Shown piece by piece: positions 1 to 9,723 of a DNA stretch of 54,084 bases (its first letter is position 1; each line of letters begins with the position of its first letter). The notes beneath the pieces were generated by a model. The model searched no databases, was not told the origin of the DNA, and worked only from the letters and a program-made list of their open reading frames with translations. The stretch comes from an uncultured Parabacteroides sp. (lineage in GTDB: Bacteria; Bacteroidota; Bacteroidia; Bacteroidales; Tannerellaceae). Location of the stretch: the NCBI GenBank assembly GCA_949298575.1, contig CASFXH010000014.1, forward strand, positions 1-54,084, in the 5' to 3' direction. Position numbers and translations under genes: made by a program.

Positions 1-1388
<1,388 letters not shown>

Positions 1389-1412
1389 CTATTAGTATTT
1401 AAAGATTTCATT

Positions 1413-2591
1413 TCAATATAAAAAGCCAAAGAGCCAGAGCGGGATCACGTTGTCCGCGCCCACCTCGGCTTTCTCGACCGCGTAATAGAGATCCGGATTG
1501 TTGCGCGAGGGGCTAGCCTCGTCGACCCGGAAGTCGTACGCGTGATCCACCCGGAAGGTCGCGTTGCGGACACCCTCGTTCACCACGTTGCCTTTCAACA
1601 ACTGGTTGTAGAAGAATGTCTCGCGGATCGCTCGCGGATTGACGGCCATCGGGCGGATGGGGTACATCAGGTTGGAGTTGTACATGTAAACCTTGCCCGG
1701 TTTCTTCGGGAAGGCCTCTCCTTCCTTATATAACATGTTCACCAGGCGGGCGTCGGCCAAATATTTGATGTAATTCATCACCGTCGCCCGCGAGGTCTCG
1801 ATGGCTTTGCTCAGCTGGCTGACGTTGGGCGTGCTGGGCGCCGACGTGGCCAGGAGATAGAGCAAGCGCCGCAACTTCGGCAGGTAGCTTTGCTCGATCT
1901 GCTTGATGTAGAGCACATCGACCTCAAGCGTCATGTTCATCGTCTTCAGGAGGTTCTCGGAGAAGTTGCGCTTTTCCAAGAAAAAGGGATAGAAGCCGTG
2001 GTGGAGGTAGTCCTGGAAATAGGCCATCGGCTTGACCCGCTCGCCGACCGCCCGGGCGATCCGCCCATGATCCTTCAGCACCTCTTCGAGCGACAAGGCC
2101 GGGAAGCGGGTGTTCGCCATCAGGTTCAAGTACTCGCGGAAGGAGAAGCCCCGCAAGTTGTAGGAAGCCACCTTCCCCGCCAAATCCGGGTTCTCTTCCT
2201 TGAGCCGCATGACCGACGACCCGGAGAAGACGATCCGCAGATCCTTCAAGTGATCATAACAATATCTCAATTCCCTCGACCAGTCCTTGTACTTGAAGAC
2301 TTGGTCGATCAGCAACACCTTGCCGCCTTTCGCCCGGAACTCCTCGGCGAAATCCGCCAGCGTGCGTTCCGTGAAATAGAAATGGTTCAAGTTGACATAG
2401 AGGCATTCCTTGTTGTCGGCGCCGTAGCGCTCGCGGGCGTAATCCAGCAAGAACGTCGTCTTCCCCACGCCCCTGGAGCCTTTGATGCCGATCAGCCGCT
2501 GGCTCCAGTCGATCTCGTCCATCAGCCCGCGACGGACCGGCGCGTGGAGATGGTCCACTAAATACTTATGTGTCCGAAAGAATGCTTCCAC
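1413..2591 (-). CDS. AAA-family ATPase with DUF4143-type C-terminal part
   Basis: This 392-residue protein resembles the large Bacteroidales family of AAA_14/DUF4143 ATPases. A Walker A motif GSRGVGKTT lies at residues 38-46, and a Walker B-like KVLLIDQVF follows near residue 90. The C-terminal half contains a winged-helix-like segment (SQLSKAIETSRATVMNYIKYL) and the conserved ending of the family. The start is GTG at 2591 (reverse CAC), preceded by a purine-rich AGGAAAAA. A TATCTTTG -7 box lies about 40 bases upstream. The cellular role of this family is unclear; some members are thought to act with restriction or toxin-like partners, but no such partner is adjacent here. Confidence 0.85.
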   Translation of the reverse strand: MEAFFRTHKYLVDHLHAPVRRGLMDEIDWSQRLIGIKGSRGVGKTTFLLDYARERYGADNKECLYVNLNHFYFTERTLADFAEEFRAKGGKVLLIDQVFKYKDWSRELRYCYDHLKDLRIVFSGSSVMRLKEENPDLAGKVASYNLRGFSFREYLNLMANTRFPALSLEEVLKDHGRIARAVGERVKPMAYFQDYLHHGFYPFFLEKRNFSENLLKTMNMTLEVDVLYIKQIEQSYLPKLRRLLYLLATSAPSTPNVSQLSKAIETSRATVMNYIKYLADARLVNMLYKEGEAFPKKPGKVYMYNSNLMYPIRPMAVNPRAIRETFFYNQLLKGNVVNEGVRNATFRVDHAYDFRVDEASPSRNNPDLYYAVEKAEVGADNVIPLWLFGFLY

Positions 2592-2629
2592 TTTTTCCTA
2601 CCTCAAAGCGTCCTGTTTTTATTCGCGGA

Positions 2630-2637
2630 CAAAGATA
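2630..2637 (-). promoter_or_regulatory. -7 box for the AAA ATPase gene
   Basis: The minus strand reads TATCTTTG, a match to the Bacteroidota primary sigma consensus TAnnTTTG, about 40 bases before the GTG start. No clear -33 TTTG is visible. Confidence 0.6.
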
Positions 2638-2703
2638 CGGATTTTCGCCGAATTGCTACACCGACTTTACAATTTAACATGCCTCTCGCCGAAATGATCC
2701 AAA

Positions 2704-2776
2704 AAGCGGGATGAGGGCCCGCGACGGCGCGCTTCCCCTCTCCCGCTTCTCGTCTGTCTCTTTTCTCGAGAAAAGA
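2704..2776 (-). terminator. Hairpins after ilvE, possible terminator
   Basis: Just past the ilvE stop is an 18-base perfect palindrome (2759-2776, TCTTTTCTC/GAGAAAAGA). It is followed on the minus strand by arms AAGCGGGA/TCCCGCTT around 2711-2755. There is no long U-tract, so termination is plausible rather than certain. Confidence 0.35.
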
Positions 2777-3796
2777 TCACTCGATGATCGTCACCCAGCC
2801 ATAGGGATCCGGCTCGTCGCCATATTGGATGCCGCGCAGCTTGTGGTAGAGCTTCTCGCAGATGGGGCCCGGCTTCCCGTCTTTCGCGATGACGTACGAC
2901 TTGTTCTCGTCCAGGTCGTCGACTTGCGAGATGGGGGCGATGACGGCCGCCGTACCGCACTCGGCCGCCTCGTCGAACGTGGCCAGCTCCTCGTAGGGGA
3001 CGGGACGGCGCTCCACGGTGAGGCCCATGTCCTCGGCCAGGCGCATCAGGCTCTTGTTCGTGATGGAGGGCAGGATGGAATGCGACTTCGGCGTGATGTA
3101 GCTGTCGCCACGGATACCGAAGAAGTTCGCCGGGCCGCACTCGTCGAGGTATTTCTTCTCTTTCGGGTCGAGGTAGAGCACGGCGGCGTAACCTTTCTCA
3201 TGCGCGATCTCGCCCGCCACGAGGCTGGCCGCGTAGTTGCCACCCACCTTGATCGTGCCCGTGCCGAAGGGCGCCGCGCGGTCGTAACCCCGCATGATGC
3301 AGACCTTCGAGGGTTGGAAACCGCCCTTGAAGTAGGGCCCTACCGGCGTGACGAAGATCACGAACAGGTATTCCGGAGCCGGCTTCACGCCAACCTGGGC
3401 GCCCAAGCCCAGCATCAACGGGCGGATGTAGAGCGCGGCGCCGCTCTCGTAAGGGGGCACGAAGCGCTCGTTCAGCTTCACCACGCGGCGGACCGCCTCC
3501 TCGAACAGCTCGACGGGCAGCTCGGCCATCTTGATGCCGCGGCTGGAGGATTGCATCCGCTTGGCGTTCTCGTCCATCCGGAACACGCGGATCTTCCCGT
3601 CCTTGCCGCGGAAGGCCTTCAGGCCCTCGAACGACTCTTGCCCGTAGTGCAGGCAAGTGGCCGCCATGTGAATATTCAAGGTCTCTTCGGAAGAGACTTC
3701 CAGCTCTCCCCATTTCCCGTCCCGATAATAACAACGGATGTTATAATCGGTCTTGATGTAGCCGAAACCCAGCTCGGCCCAATTCAAATTTTCCAT
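2777..3796 (-). CDS. ilvE: Branched-chain amino acid aminotransferase
   Basis: This 339-residue fold-type IV PLP aminotransferase interconverts leucine, isoleucine and valine with their 2-oxo acids, using glutamate/2-oxoglutarate. The PLP lysine lies in GTGTIKVGGNYAAS, and the family landmarks YESGAALYIRP and the DECGPANFF region are present. Length and N-terminus (MENLNWAELGFGYIKTDY) match the longer class II BCAT type common in Bacteroidota. The start is ATG at 3796 after an A-rich leader, with a -7 box about 70 bases upstream. It is transcribed alone, away from tex. Confidence 0.95.
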   Translation of the reverse strand: MENLNWAELGFGYIKTDYNIRCYYRDGKWGELEVSSEETLNIHMAATCLHYGQESFEGLKAFRGKDGKIRVFRMDENAKRMQSSSRGIKMAELPVELFEEAVRRVVKLNERFVPPYESGAALYIRPLMLGLGAQVGVKPAPEYLFVIFVTPVGPYFKGGFQPSKVCIMRGYDRAAPFGTGTIKVGGNYAASLVAGEIAHEKGYAAVLYLDPKEKKYLDECGPANFFGIRGDSYITPKSHSILPSITNKSLMRLAEDMGLTVERRPVPYEELATFDEAAECGTAAVIAPISQVDDLDENKSYVIAKDGKPGPICEKLYHKLRGIQYGDEPDPYGWVTIIE

Positions 3797-3867
3797 TGTC
3801 TTTATTCTTTTTTTATGAGTGAATCAACTTTATGCCTTGTCCGCCCCGCCGGGTGGATACGTGCTCG

Positions 3868-3875
3868 CGAAGATA
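3868..3875 (-). promoter_or_regulatory. -7 box for ilvE
   Basis: The minus strand reads TATCTTCG followed by CG, giving TAnnTTCGCG. It lies about 72 bases before the ATG, leaving a leader of about 65 bases. Confidence 0.55.
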
Positions 3876-4033
3876 CTTATTTTGCCCCTAAATGATACCC
3901 CATCCCTCATCTTTAGGCGAGATATGTCTTTTTCCCCCTTCCCGGATGCCGGGACAAAGGCCGGCCGCAAGCCAATGGGTGCTTTCTCCGCGATACCCGT
4001 GAACGCGTTTTCTTCAATTGCCGTATAGAAAAA
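3876..4033. other. Gene-free stretch between the ilvE promoter and the repeat array
   Basis: No convincing gene is seen. It contains one short dyad, CCCGGATGCCGGG (3941-3953), identical to the fifth hairpin core of the array near 11.6 kb. This shows that the dyad sequence also occurs singly. Confidence 0.4.
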
Positions 4034-4265
4034 CTAGAACCCAGCTGGGTTCTTTTTAAATGATACGTTGACGACTATGCGCTCAGTTGGGTTCTTTTCA
4101 AATGACATGTCAGAGACTATGCCCTCAGCTGGGTTCTTTTCAAATGACATGTCGGAGACTATGCCCTCAGCTGGGTTCTTTTCAAATGACATATCGAAGA
4201 CTATGCGCTCAGTTGGGTTCTTTTCAAATAACATGTCGGAGACTATAAACCCGGCCGGGTTCTAG
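4034..4265. repeat. 42-base tandem array bracketed by inverted ends
   Basis: The string GGGTT recurs at 4047, 4089, 4131, 4173, 4215 and 4257, exactly 42 bases apart. Units differ by a few substitutions and contain the palindrome GACATGTC. The left end is the perfect palindrome AGAACCCAGCTGGGTTCT (4036-4053). The right end is AACCCGGCCGGGTT followed by CTAG, so the array starts CTAGAACC and ends GGTTCTAG. Because 42 is a multiple of three, both strands look open, but the translated repeat has no protein support and is interpreted as non-coding. It sits between the divergent ilvE and tex promoters. Confidence 0.9.
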
Positions 4266-4348
4266 CCATCCGAGCCTTCCGCCCTTCCGCCGACGATCGT
4301 CTTCCGGCAAAAAACGGCGGGGAGAGGGCCGCGGACGGATATTTCCCC

Positions 4349-4356
4349 TATCTTTG
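4349..4356 (+). promoter_or_regulatory. -7 box for tex
   Basis: TATCTTTG matches TAnnTTTG about 28 bases before the chosen tex start. It overlaps an upstream in-frame ATG at 4354, which therefore cannot be the translation start of this transcript. Confidence 0.6.
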
Positions 4357-4383
4357 GCCCCGTTTCCAATCAGCATAAACCGA

Positions 4384-6522
4384 ATGAACATGAAAAATCC
4401 CCTCATACAACTCGTCGCCCAAGCGACGGGAATCGCGGAAAGGCAAGTGGACCAGACAATCCAGCTTCTCGAGGAAAGCGCGACGATCCCCTTCATCAGC
4501 CGCTACCGCAAGGAGCGCACCGGCGGGCTCGACGAGGTCGCCATCGCCGCCATCCAAACCGCTTGGGAGAAATTCCAAGCCCTCGAGAAACGGAAAGAGA
4601 CCATCCGCCGCACGCTCGTCGAGGCCCTCGGCCAGCTGCCCGACGACCTGGAGCGACGCCTCGCCGCGACTTGGGACGCCGCCCAGATCGAAGACCTCTA
4701 CCTCCCCTTCCGCCCCAAGCGGCGGACCCGCGCGGAGATCGCCCGCGAGAAAGGCCTCGAGCCCCTCGCCAAAATCCTCATGGCCCAGCGCGAGACGCGG
4801 GTCGGCGAACGGGCGCGGGCCTTCGTGAAAGGGGAAATCAAAGACGTGCGAGAGGCCCTGCGGGGGGCGCAAGACATCATCGCCGAGTGGGTGAGCGAGG
4901 ACCCCGCCGCCCGCGACATGACCCGCCAAGTCTTCTCGCGGACCGCGCGGCTCGTCTCGAAGGTCGTCAAGGGCAAGGAAGCGGAAGGGGCGAATTACAA
5001 GAATTACTTCGACCACGAGGAACCCCTCGCCCGCGTCTCCTCGCACCGCCTCCTGGCCATCCGGCGGGGCGAGGCGGAAGGTTTCCTGAAAGTGAGCCTC
5101 GAGCCCGACGGCGAGCGGTGCGTGGAGCGCCTGGCCAAGCGCTTCGTCCGCGGCGAGGGCGAGGCTTCAGGGCTGGTCGGTGAGGCCGTCGCCGACGCCT
5201 TCAAGCGCTTGCTCAAGCCCTCCATCGAGACGGAATTCGCCCGCGTGAGCAAGGAAAAGGCCGACGAGGAGGCGATCCGCGTTTTCGCCAAGAACCTGCG
5301 CGACTTGCTCTTGGCGCCACCCTTGGGGCCCAAGCGGGTGCTGGGCGTCGACCCGGGGTTCCGCACCGGATGCAAGCTGGTCTGCCTCGACGCCGACGGT
5401 CATCTCTTGCACAACGAGACCATTTACCCCCATCCCCCTCGCGGCGAACGGGCCAAAGCGGCCGCGAAAGTGAGCCTGCTGGTGAAGACTTACAAGATCG
5501 AGGCCATCGCCATCGGCAACGGGACGGCCAGCCGGGAGACGGAGCGGTTCGTCGCCTCGATCCCCTTCAGCCACCCGCCGCGGGTATTCGTCGTGAACGA
5601 GGCGGGCGCTTCCGTCTATTCGGCCTCGAAGACCGCCCGCGAGGAGTTTCCCGCGTACGACGTCACCGTCCGGGGCGCCGTCAGCATCGGCCGACGGCTC
5701 ATCGACCCCCTGGCCGAGCTGGTCAAGATCGACCCGAAAAGCATCGGCGTGGGGCAATACCAGCACGACGTGGACCAGAACGCCCTGAAGCGAAGCCTCG
5801 ACCTGACCGTCGAGAGCTGCGTGAACCAAGTGGGCGTCAACGTGAATACCGCCAGCTGGCACTTGTTGGCCTACGTCTCGGGGCTGGGGCCCACGCTCGC
5901 CCGCAACATCGTCGAGTATCGCGCGGAGCATGGCCTGTTCAAAAACCGGCAAGCGCTTACGCGGGTCCCCCGGATGGGCGCCAAGACTTTCGAGCAATGC
6001 GCGGGCTTCCTCCGCGTCGCCGACGGCGACAATCCGCTGGACAACTCGGCGGTACACCCTGAGAACTACCCCATCGTCGAGCGGATGGCGCGAGACCTGG
6101 GCTGCGGCATCGAAGACCTGATCCGCGACAAGAGCCTCAAGCGGCGGCTCGACCTCTCTCGCTACGTGAGCGACACCGTCGGGATGCCGACCTTGCGCGA
6201 CATCCTGGCCGAGCTGGACAAACCCGGCCGGGATCCCCGCCAGGCGATCGAGGTCTTCGCGTTCGACCCGACCATCCGCACGCTCGACGACGTGCGCGAG
6301 GGGCAAGTGCTGCCCGGCATCGTGACCAACGTCACCAATTTCGGCTGCTTTGTCGATATCGGCATCAAGCAAAACGGCCTGGTCCACGTCTCCGAGATGG
6401 CCGACCGCTACGTGAGCGACCCCATGGCCGTCGTCGACATCCACCAGCACGTGCGGGTCCGGGTATTGGCCGTCGACCGGGAGCGCGGGCAAATACGCCT
6501 TTCCTTCAAGGGCATCGAATAA
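4384..6522 (+). CDS. tex: Tex-type RNA-binding transcription accessory protein
   Basis: This 712-residue cytoplasmic nucleic-acid-binding protein of the Tex/YhgF family is implicated in transcript and stress-related processes. The order of domains is the Tex N-terminal helical region, a YqgF/RNase H-like domain beginning at VLGVDPGFRTGCKL (near residue 319), helix-hairpin-helix segments (LGPTLARNIVEYR near 500) and a C-terminal S1 RNA-binding domain (GIVTNVTNFGCFVDIG near 640). The ATG at 4384 (or the in-frame ATG at 4390) is chosen because the -7 box covers the earlier ATG at 4354. The ybaK-like gene follows after 33 bases. Confidence 0.93.
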   Translation: MNMKNPLIQLVAQATGIAERQVDQTIQLLEESATIPFISRYRKERTGGLDEVAIAAIQTAWEKFQALEKRKETIRRTLVEALGQLPDDLERRLAATWDAAQIEDLYLPFRPKRRTRAEIAREKGLEPLAKILMAQRETRVGERARAFVKGEIKDVREALRGAQDIIAEWVSEDPAARDMTRQVFSRTARLVSKVVKGKEAEGANYKNYFDHEEPLARVSSHRLLAIRRGEAEGFLKVSLEPDGERCVERLAKRFVRGEGEASGLVGEAVADAFKRLLKPSIETEFARVSKEKADEEAIRVFAKNLRDLLLAPPLGPKRVLGVDPGFRTGCKLVCLDADGHLLHNETIYPHPPRGERAKAAAKVSLLVKTYKIEAIAIGNGTASRETERFVASIPFSHPPRVFVVNEAGASVYSASKTAREEFPAYDVTVRGAVSIGRRLIDPLAELVKIDPKSIGVGQYQHDVDQNALKRSLDLTVESCVNQVGVNVNTASWHLLAYVSGLGPTLARNIVEYRAEHGLFKNRQALTRVPRMGAKTFEQCAGFLRVADGDNPLDNSAVHPENYPIVERMARDLGCGIEDLIRDKSLKRRLDLSRYVSDTVGMPTLRDILAELDKPGRDPRQAIEVFAFDPTIRTLDDVREGQVLPGIVTNVTNFGCFVDIGIKQNGLVHVSEMADRYVSDPMAVVDIHQHVRVRVLAVDRERGQIRLSFKGIE

Positions 6523-6555
6523 CGCTATATATAAATAGGTATAAAGAGAAAAGAA

Positions 6556-7041
6556 ATGAAAGAGAAAATCAACAAGACAAACGTGGCCCGCCTGCTCGAC
6601 AAGGCGAAGGTCGCCTACGAGCTCGTCGCCTACGAGGTCGACGAGAACGACCTGAGCGCGACACACGTGGCGGACCAGCTGGGCGAGGACATCGCCCAAG
6701 TGTTCAAGACGCTGGTGCTGCATGGCGAGCGGAGCGGCTATTTCGTCTGCGTCATCCCCGGCGCGGAGGAGGTCGACTTGAAAAAGGCGGCCAAGGTCTC
6801 GGGCAACAAGAAGTGCGAGATGATCCCGATGAAAGAGCTCCTGCCCATCACGGGCTACATCCGCGGCGGCTGCTCCCCGATCGGGATGAAGAAACATTTC
6901 CCCACCTACATCCACCATACGGCAAGCCAATTCGAGCACATCTACGTCAGCGCCGGGCAACGGGGCCTACAGATCAAACTGGCGCCAAACGACCTGATCC
7001 GGGAGGCGCGAGCGACGGAAGCCGACCTCGTCGCCGAATAA
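6556..7041 (+). CDS. ybaK: YbaK/EbsC-type Cys-tRNA(Pro) deacylase
   Basis: This 161-residue YbaK-domain protein probably hydrolyses mischarged Cys-tRNA(Pro) in trans, protecting translation of proline codons. Family features include the N-terminal KTNVARLLDKAKVAYE, the VFKTLVLHG strand, the conserved lysine in DLKKAAKVSGNKKCEM, and the GGCSPIGMKK glycine loop. The length is normal for the family. It probably shares a transcript with tex. Confidence 0.9.
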   Translation: MKEKINKTNVARLLDKAKVAYELVAYEVDENDLSATHVADQLGEDIAQVFKTLVLHGERSGYFVCVIPGAEEVDLKKAAKVSGNKKCEMIPMKELLPITGYIRGGCSPIGMKKHFPTYIHHTASQFEHIYVSAGQRGLQIKLAPNDLIREARATEADLVAE

Positions 7042-7211
7042 ACTTGGGGTGGTTTCCAAGGGGGCAAGCGCTTTAAATCGCTTTTGTTCATAAGATTTCT
7101 CATGCCCATTCGCGGGGGAACGCTAAAACTATGCTCTAAAACATAGCGAATATTGAATGAGGTACCAAATTAGTGTTTACTTTTACGACCGATTTTCAGA
7201 AATCTTAGAAC
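7042..7211. promoter_or_regulatory. Leader of the galactose genes with dyads
   Basis: A small hairpin AAGCG/CGCTT (7066-7083) followed by TTGTT could end the tex-ybaK transcript. A 10-base perfect inverted repeat follows, TAAGATTTCT (7091-7100) and AGAAATCTTA (7198-7207), the second copy ending six bases before the galM ATG. Between them is a CTATG/CATAG hairpin (about 7129-7147). A weak -7 candidate TACTTTTA lies at 7178-7185. Confidence 0.4.
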
Positions 7212-8297
7212 ATGAAGCACACATTAAGCACATCCGGGCTCTCCCCCGACGATTTCCGGAAAGAGATCGACGGGACAGAGATTACGTTGCAAGTCCTACG
7301 GAACGCCGCGGGCGCGGAGCTTAGCGTCACGAACTACGGCGCCAAGATCGTCTCGCTGATGGTCCCCGATAAGGATGGCAAGCTGGTCGATGTCGTCTTG
7401 GGGCACGCCAACATCGACGATTACCTCCACTCCGGCGAGCCCACGTTCGGCGCCACGTGCGGCCGCTACGCCAACCGAATCGCGAAAGGACGATTCACGC
7501 TCGACGGCGTGGTCTACGACCAGTTGGCGATCAACAACGGGCCCAACAGCCTCCACGGCGGGCTGCGGGGCTTCCACTTCCGCGCTTGGGAGTGGGAGCG
7601 GATCGACGACCAGGCCATTCGCTTGAGCTATACCTCCGCCGATGGCGAGGAAGGCTATCCCGGCGAAGTGAAAGCGAGCGTCACGACGCGCCTGACCGAC
7701 GACAACGCGGTCGTCCTCGACTACGAGGCCACCACCACCCGCCCCACGGTGATCAACCTGACGAACCATTCCTACTTCAACCTATCGGGCGAAGGCAACC
7801 GGAGCGTGGGCGACCACCTGTTGGAAATCAACGCGGATCATTACTTGCCGACCGACGAGACCGCCATCCCCCTCGGCCCCTTGGCCCCCGTGGAAGGCAC
7901 CCCGATGGATTTCCGCGCGCCCCACACGATCGGCGAACGGATCGGCGAGCCCTTCCAGCAACTCATCTACGGGAAAGGCTACGACCACTGCTACGCGCTC
8001 AACCGGGCGGGCGACGGATTGACCCTCGCGGCCAGATGCCGTTCCCCCAAGAGCGGGATCCGCATGGAGACCTACACGACCGAGCCGGGCGTCCAACTGT
8101 ATACGGCCAATTGGCTGAGCGACTCCATCATCGGGAAGCACGGCCACCCCTATCCGGAGCGCTGCGCCTTCTGCCTGGAGACCCAGCATTTCCCCGACAG
8201 CCCCAACCGGCCGGAGTACCCCCCGACGGTCTTGCGGCCCGGCGAGACGTACAGGAGCCAGACGGTCTACCGCTTCTCGGCCGACGGGCAAGCCTAA
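7212..8297 (+). CDS. galM: Aldose 1-epimerase (mutarotase)
   Basis: This 361-residue galactose mutarotase interconverts alpha and beta anomers of galactose, feeding galactokinase. Conserved parts are the GAKIVSLMVPDKDGK start, FGATCGRYANRIAKG, LTNHSYFNLSG (substrate-contacting histidine) and the C-terminal ETQHFPDSPNRP with the catalytic glutamate region. No signal peptide is seen, so it is cytoplasmic. A permease gene and galK follow on the same strand, marking a galactose locus. Confidence 0.95.
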   Translation: MKHTLSTSGLSPDDFRKEIDGTEITLQVLRNAAGAELSVTNYGAKIVSLMVPDKDGKLVDVVLGHANIDDYLHSGEPTFGATCGRYANRIAKGRFTLDGVVYDQLAINNGPNSLHGGLRGFHFRAWEWERIDDQAIRLSYTSADGEEGYPGEVKASVTTRLTDDNAVVLDYEATTTRPTVINLTNHSYFNLSGEGNRSVGDHLLEINADHYLPTDETAIPLGPLAPVEGTPMDFRAPHTIGERIGEPFQQLIYGKGYDHCYALNRAGDGLTLAARCRSPKSGIRMETYTTEPGVQLYTANWLSDSIIGKHGHPYPERCAFCLETQHFPDSPNRPEYPPTVLRPGETYRSQTVYRFSADGQA

Positions 8298-8339
8298 CGA
8301 ATATTCTAATCAGTATTAATTATAAAACAAACTAAACAA

Positions 8340-9620
8340 ATGGTAGCAACAGCAGAACAAAAGAATTACACTCTGCCTATCGTGATGATGGTCATCCTCT
8401 TCGCGATGATCGCTTTCGTCACGAACTTGGCCGCCCCTATGGGCATCGTATTGAAGAATCAATTCGGAGCGACGAACTTCGAAGGAATGTTGGGTAACTT
8501 CGCCAATTTCGCGGCGTACCTGTTCATGGGTATCCCCGCCGGCAAGTTGATCCAGAAGATCGGTTACAAGAAGACGGCCCTCCTGGGTATCGTCATCGGA
8601 TTCATCGGCGTGGGTATCCAGGTGCTCTCCGGCTCGGTCGGGAGCTTCGGCGTTTACGTGTTGGGCGCCTTCATCGCCGGTTTTTGCATGTGTATCCTGA
8701 ACACGGTAGTCAACCCGATGTTGAACACGCTCGGTGGCGGCGGCAACAAAGGTAACCAGTTGATCCAATTGGGAGGTACGTTGAACTCGCTCTGCGCGAC
8801 GATCGTCCCGATGCTGGTCGGCGCCTTGGTGGGCGACGTGACGAAGGCCAACATCACGAACGTCTATCCCGTGATGTACATCGCCATGGCGATCTTCGCG
8901 GTGATCTTCATCGTGCTGTATTTCGTCAACATCCCGGAGCCTTACGCGACGAAGGAGGTAAGGTACGAGCGCTCGCCGTGGGCGTTCCGCCACTTCGTGC
9001 TGGGCGCGATCGGTATTGGCGTCTATGTCGGCCTTGAGGTAGGTATCCCGGGCACGATGATCCTCTTCCTCTCCGACCCGAACGCCGGCAACGTGAGCGC
9101 GGCGACGGCCGGCTTCGTGGGCGGCACGTACTGGTTCCTGATGCTGATCGGCCGCTTCGTGGGCGCGACGATCGGCTCGAAAGTCTCCAGCAAGGCGATG
9201 CTTTCCGGCGCTTCGGCCATCGCGTTCTGCCTGGTCATGGCGGCGATCTTCTCGCCGATCACCTCGACCGTCTCGATGCCGGTGTTGGAGACGAACGCGA
9301 CAGGCGCCCTCTCCTTCGGCATGGTCCAAGTGCCGATCAACGCCCTCTACCTGGTATTGTGCGGCTTGTGCACTTCCGTCATGTGGGGTGGCATCTTCAA
9401 CTTGGCGGTTGAGGGGCTGGGCAAATACGTGGCGGCCGCTTCGGGTATCTTCATGATGATGGTCTGCGGCGGCGGTATCTTCCCGCAGATCCAGAACGCG
9501 ATCGCCGACGCGACGAGCTACATGACCTCCTACTGGGTACCGGCCATCAGCTTCGGCTACCTGTTCTTCTACGCGATGTTCGGCAGCAAGAACGTGAACA
9601 CGGACATCAAGGTCGATTAA
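8340..9620 (+). CDS. MFS sugar permease of the FucP/GluP type, probably galactose/glucose
   Basis: This 426-residue major facilitator protein has about 12 hydrophobic segments and resembles sugar:H+ symporters of the FucP/GluP/HexA group. Helices include the MMVILFAMIAFVTNLAAPMG start and a glycine-rich FMGIPAGKLIQKIGYKKTALLG loop between helices 2 and 3, typical of MFS proteins. Its place between galM and galK implies galactose or a similar hexose as substrate (inference from context). It starts at ATG 8340, 42 bases after galM. Confidence 0.88.
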   Translation: MVATAEQKNYTLPIVMMVILFAMIAFVTNLAAPMGIVLKNQFGATNFEGMLGNFANFAAYLFMGIPAGKLIQKIGYKKTALLGIVIGFIGVGIQVLSGSVGSFGVYVLGAFIAGFCMCILNTVVNPMLNTLGGGGNKGNQLIQLGGTLNSLCATIVPMLVGALVGDVTKANITNVYPVMYIAMAIFAVIFIVLYFVNIPEPYATKEVRYERSPWAFRHFVLGAIGIGVYVGLEVGIPGTMILFLSDPNAGNVSAATAGFVGGTYWFLMLIGRFVGATIGSKVSSKAMLSGASAIAFCLVMAAIFSPITSTVSMPVLETNATGALSFGMVQVPINALYLVLCGLCTSVMWGGIFNLAVEGLGKYVAAASGIFMMMVCGGGIFPQIQNAIADATSYMTSYWVPAISFGYLFFYAMFGSKNVNTDIKVD

Positions 9621-9646
9621 TGAGACGACTTCTTTAATTCTATCCC

Positions 9647-9691
9647 AAGGAATTGCCCCCACCGCGCGAGGGACGGGGCAATTCCTTCTTT
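9647..9691 (+). terminator. Strong hairpin with T-run between the permease gene and galK
   Basis: Arms AAGGAATTGCCCC and GGGGCAATTCCTT (9647-9687) are followed by CTTTT. It looks like an intrinsic terminator inside the galactose cluster, so galK may be partly uncoupled from galM and the permease. Confidence 0.75.
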
Positions 9692-9723
9692 TCGCTTTAA
9701 ACCCTCTTACGTTTCAAAACGAT

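Noticed and set aside
4034-4265. Small repetitive proteins on both strands with 14-residue repeats
   Set aside because: They exist only because the 42-base period keeps the frame open. Both strands are equally open, and no ribosome-binding site or family match is seen.
4354-4383. Upstream ATG for tex
   Set aside because: It overlaps the predicted -7 box TATCTTTG, so the transcript starts after it.
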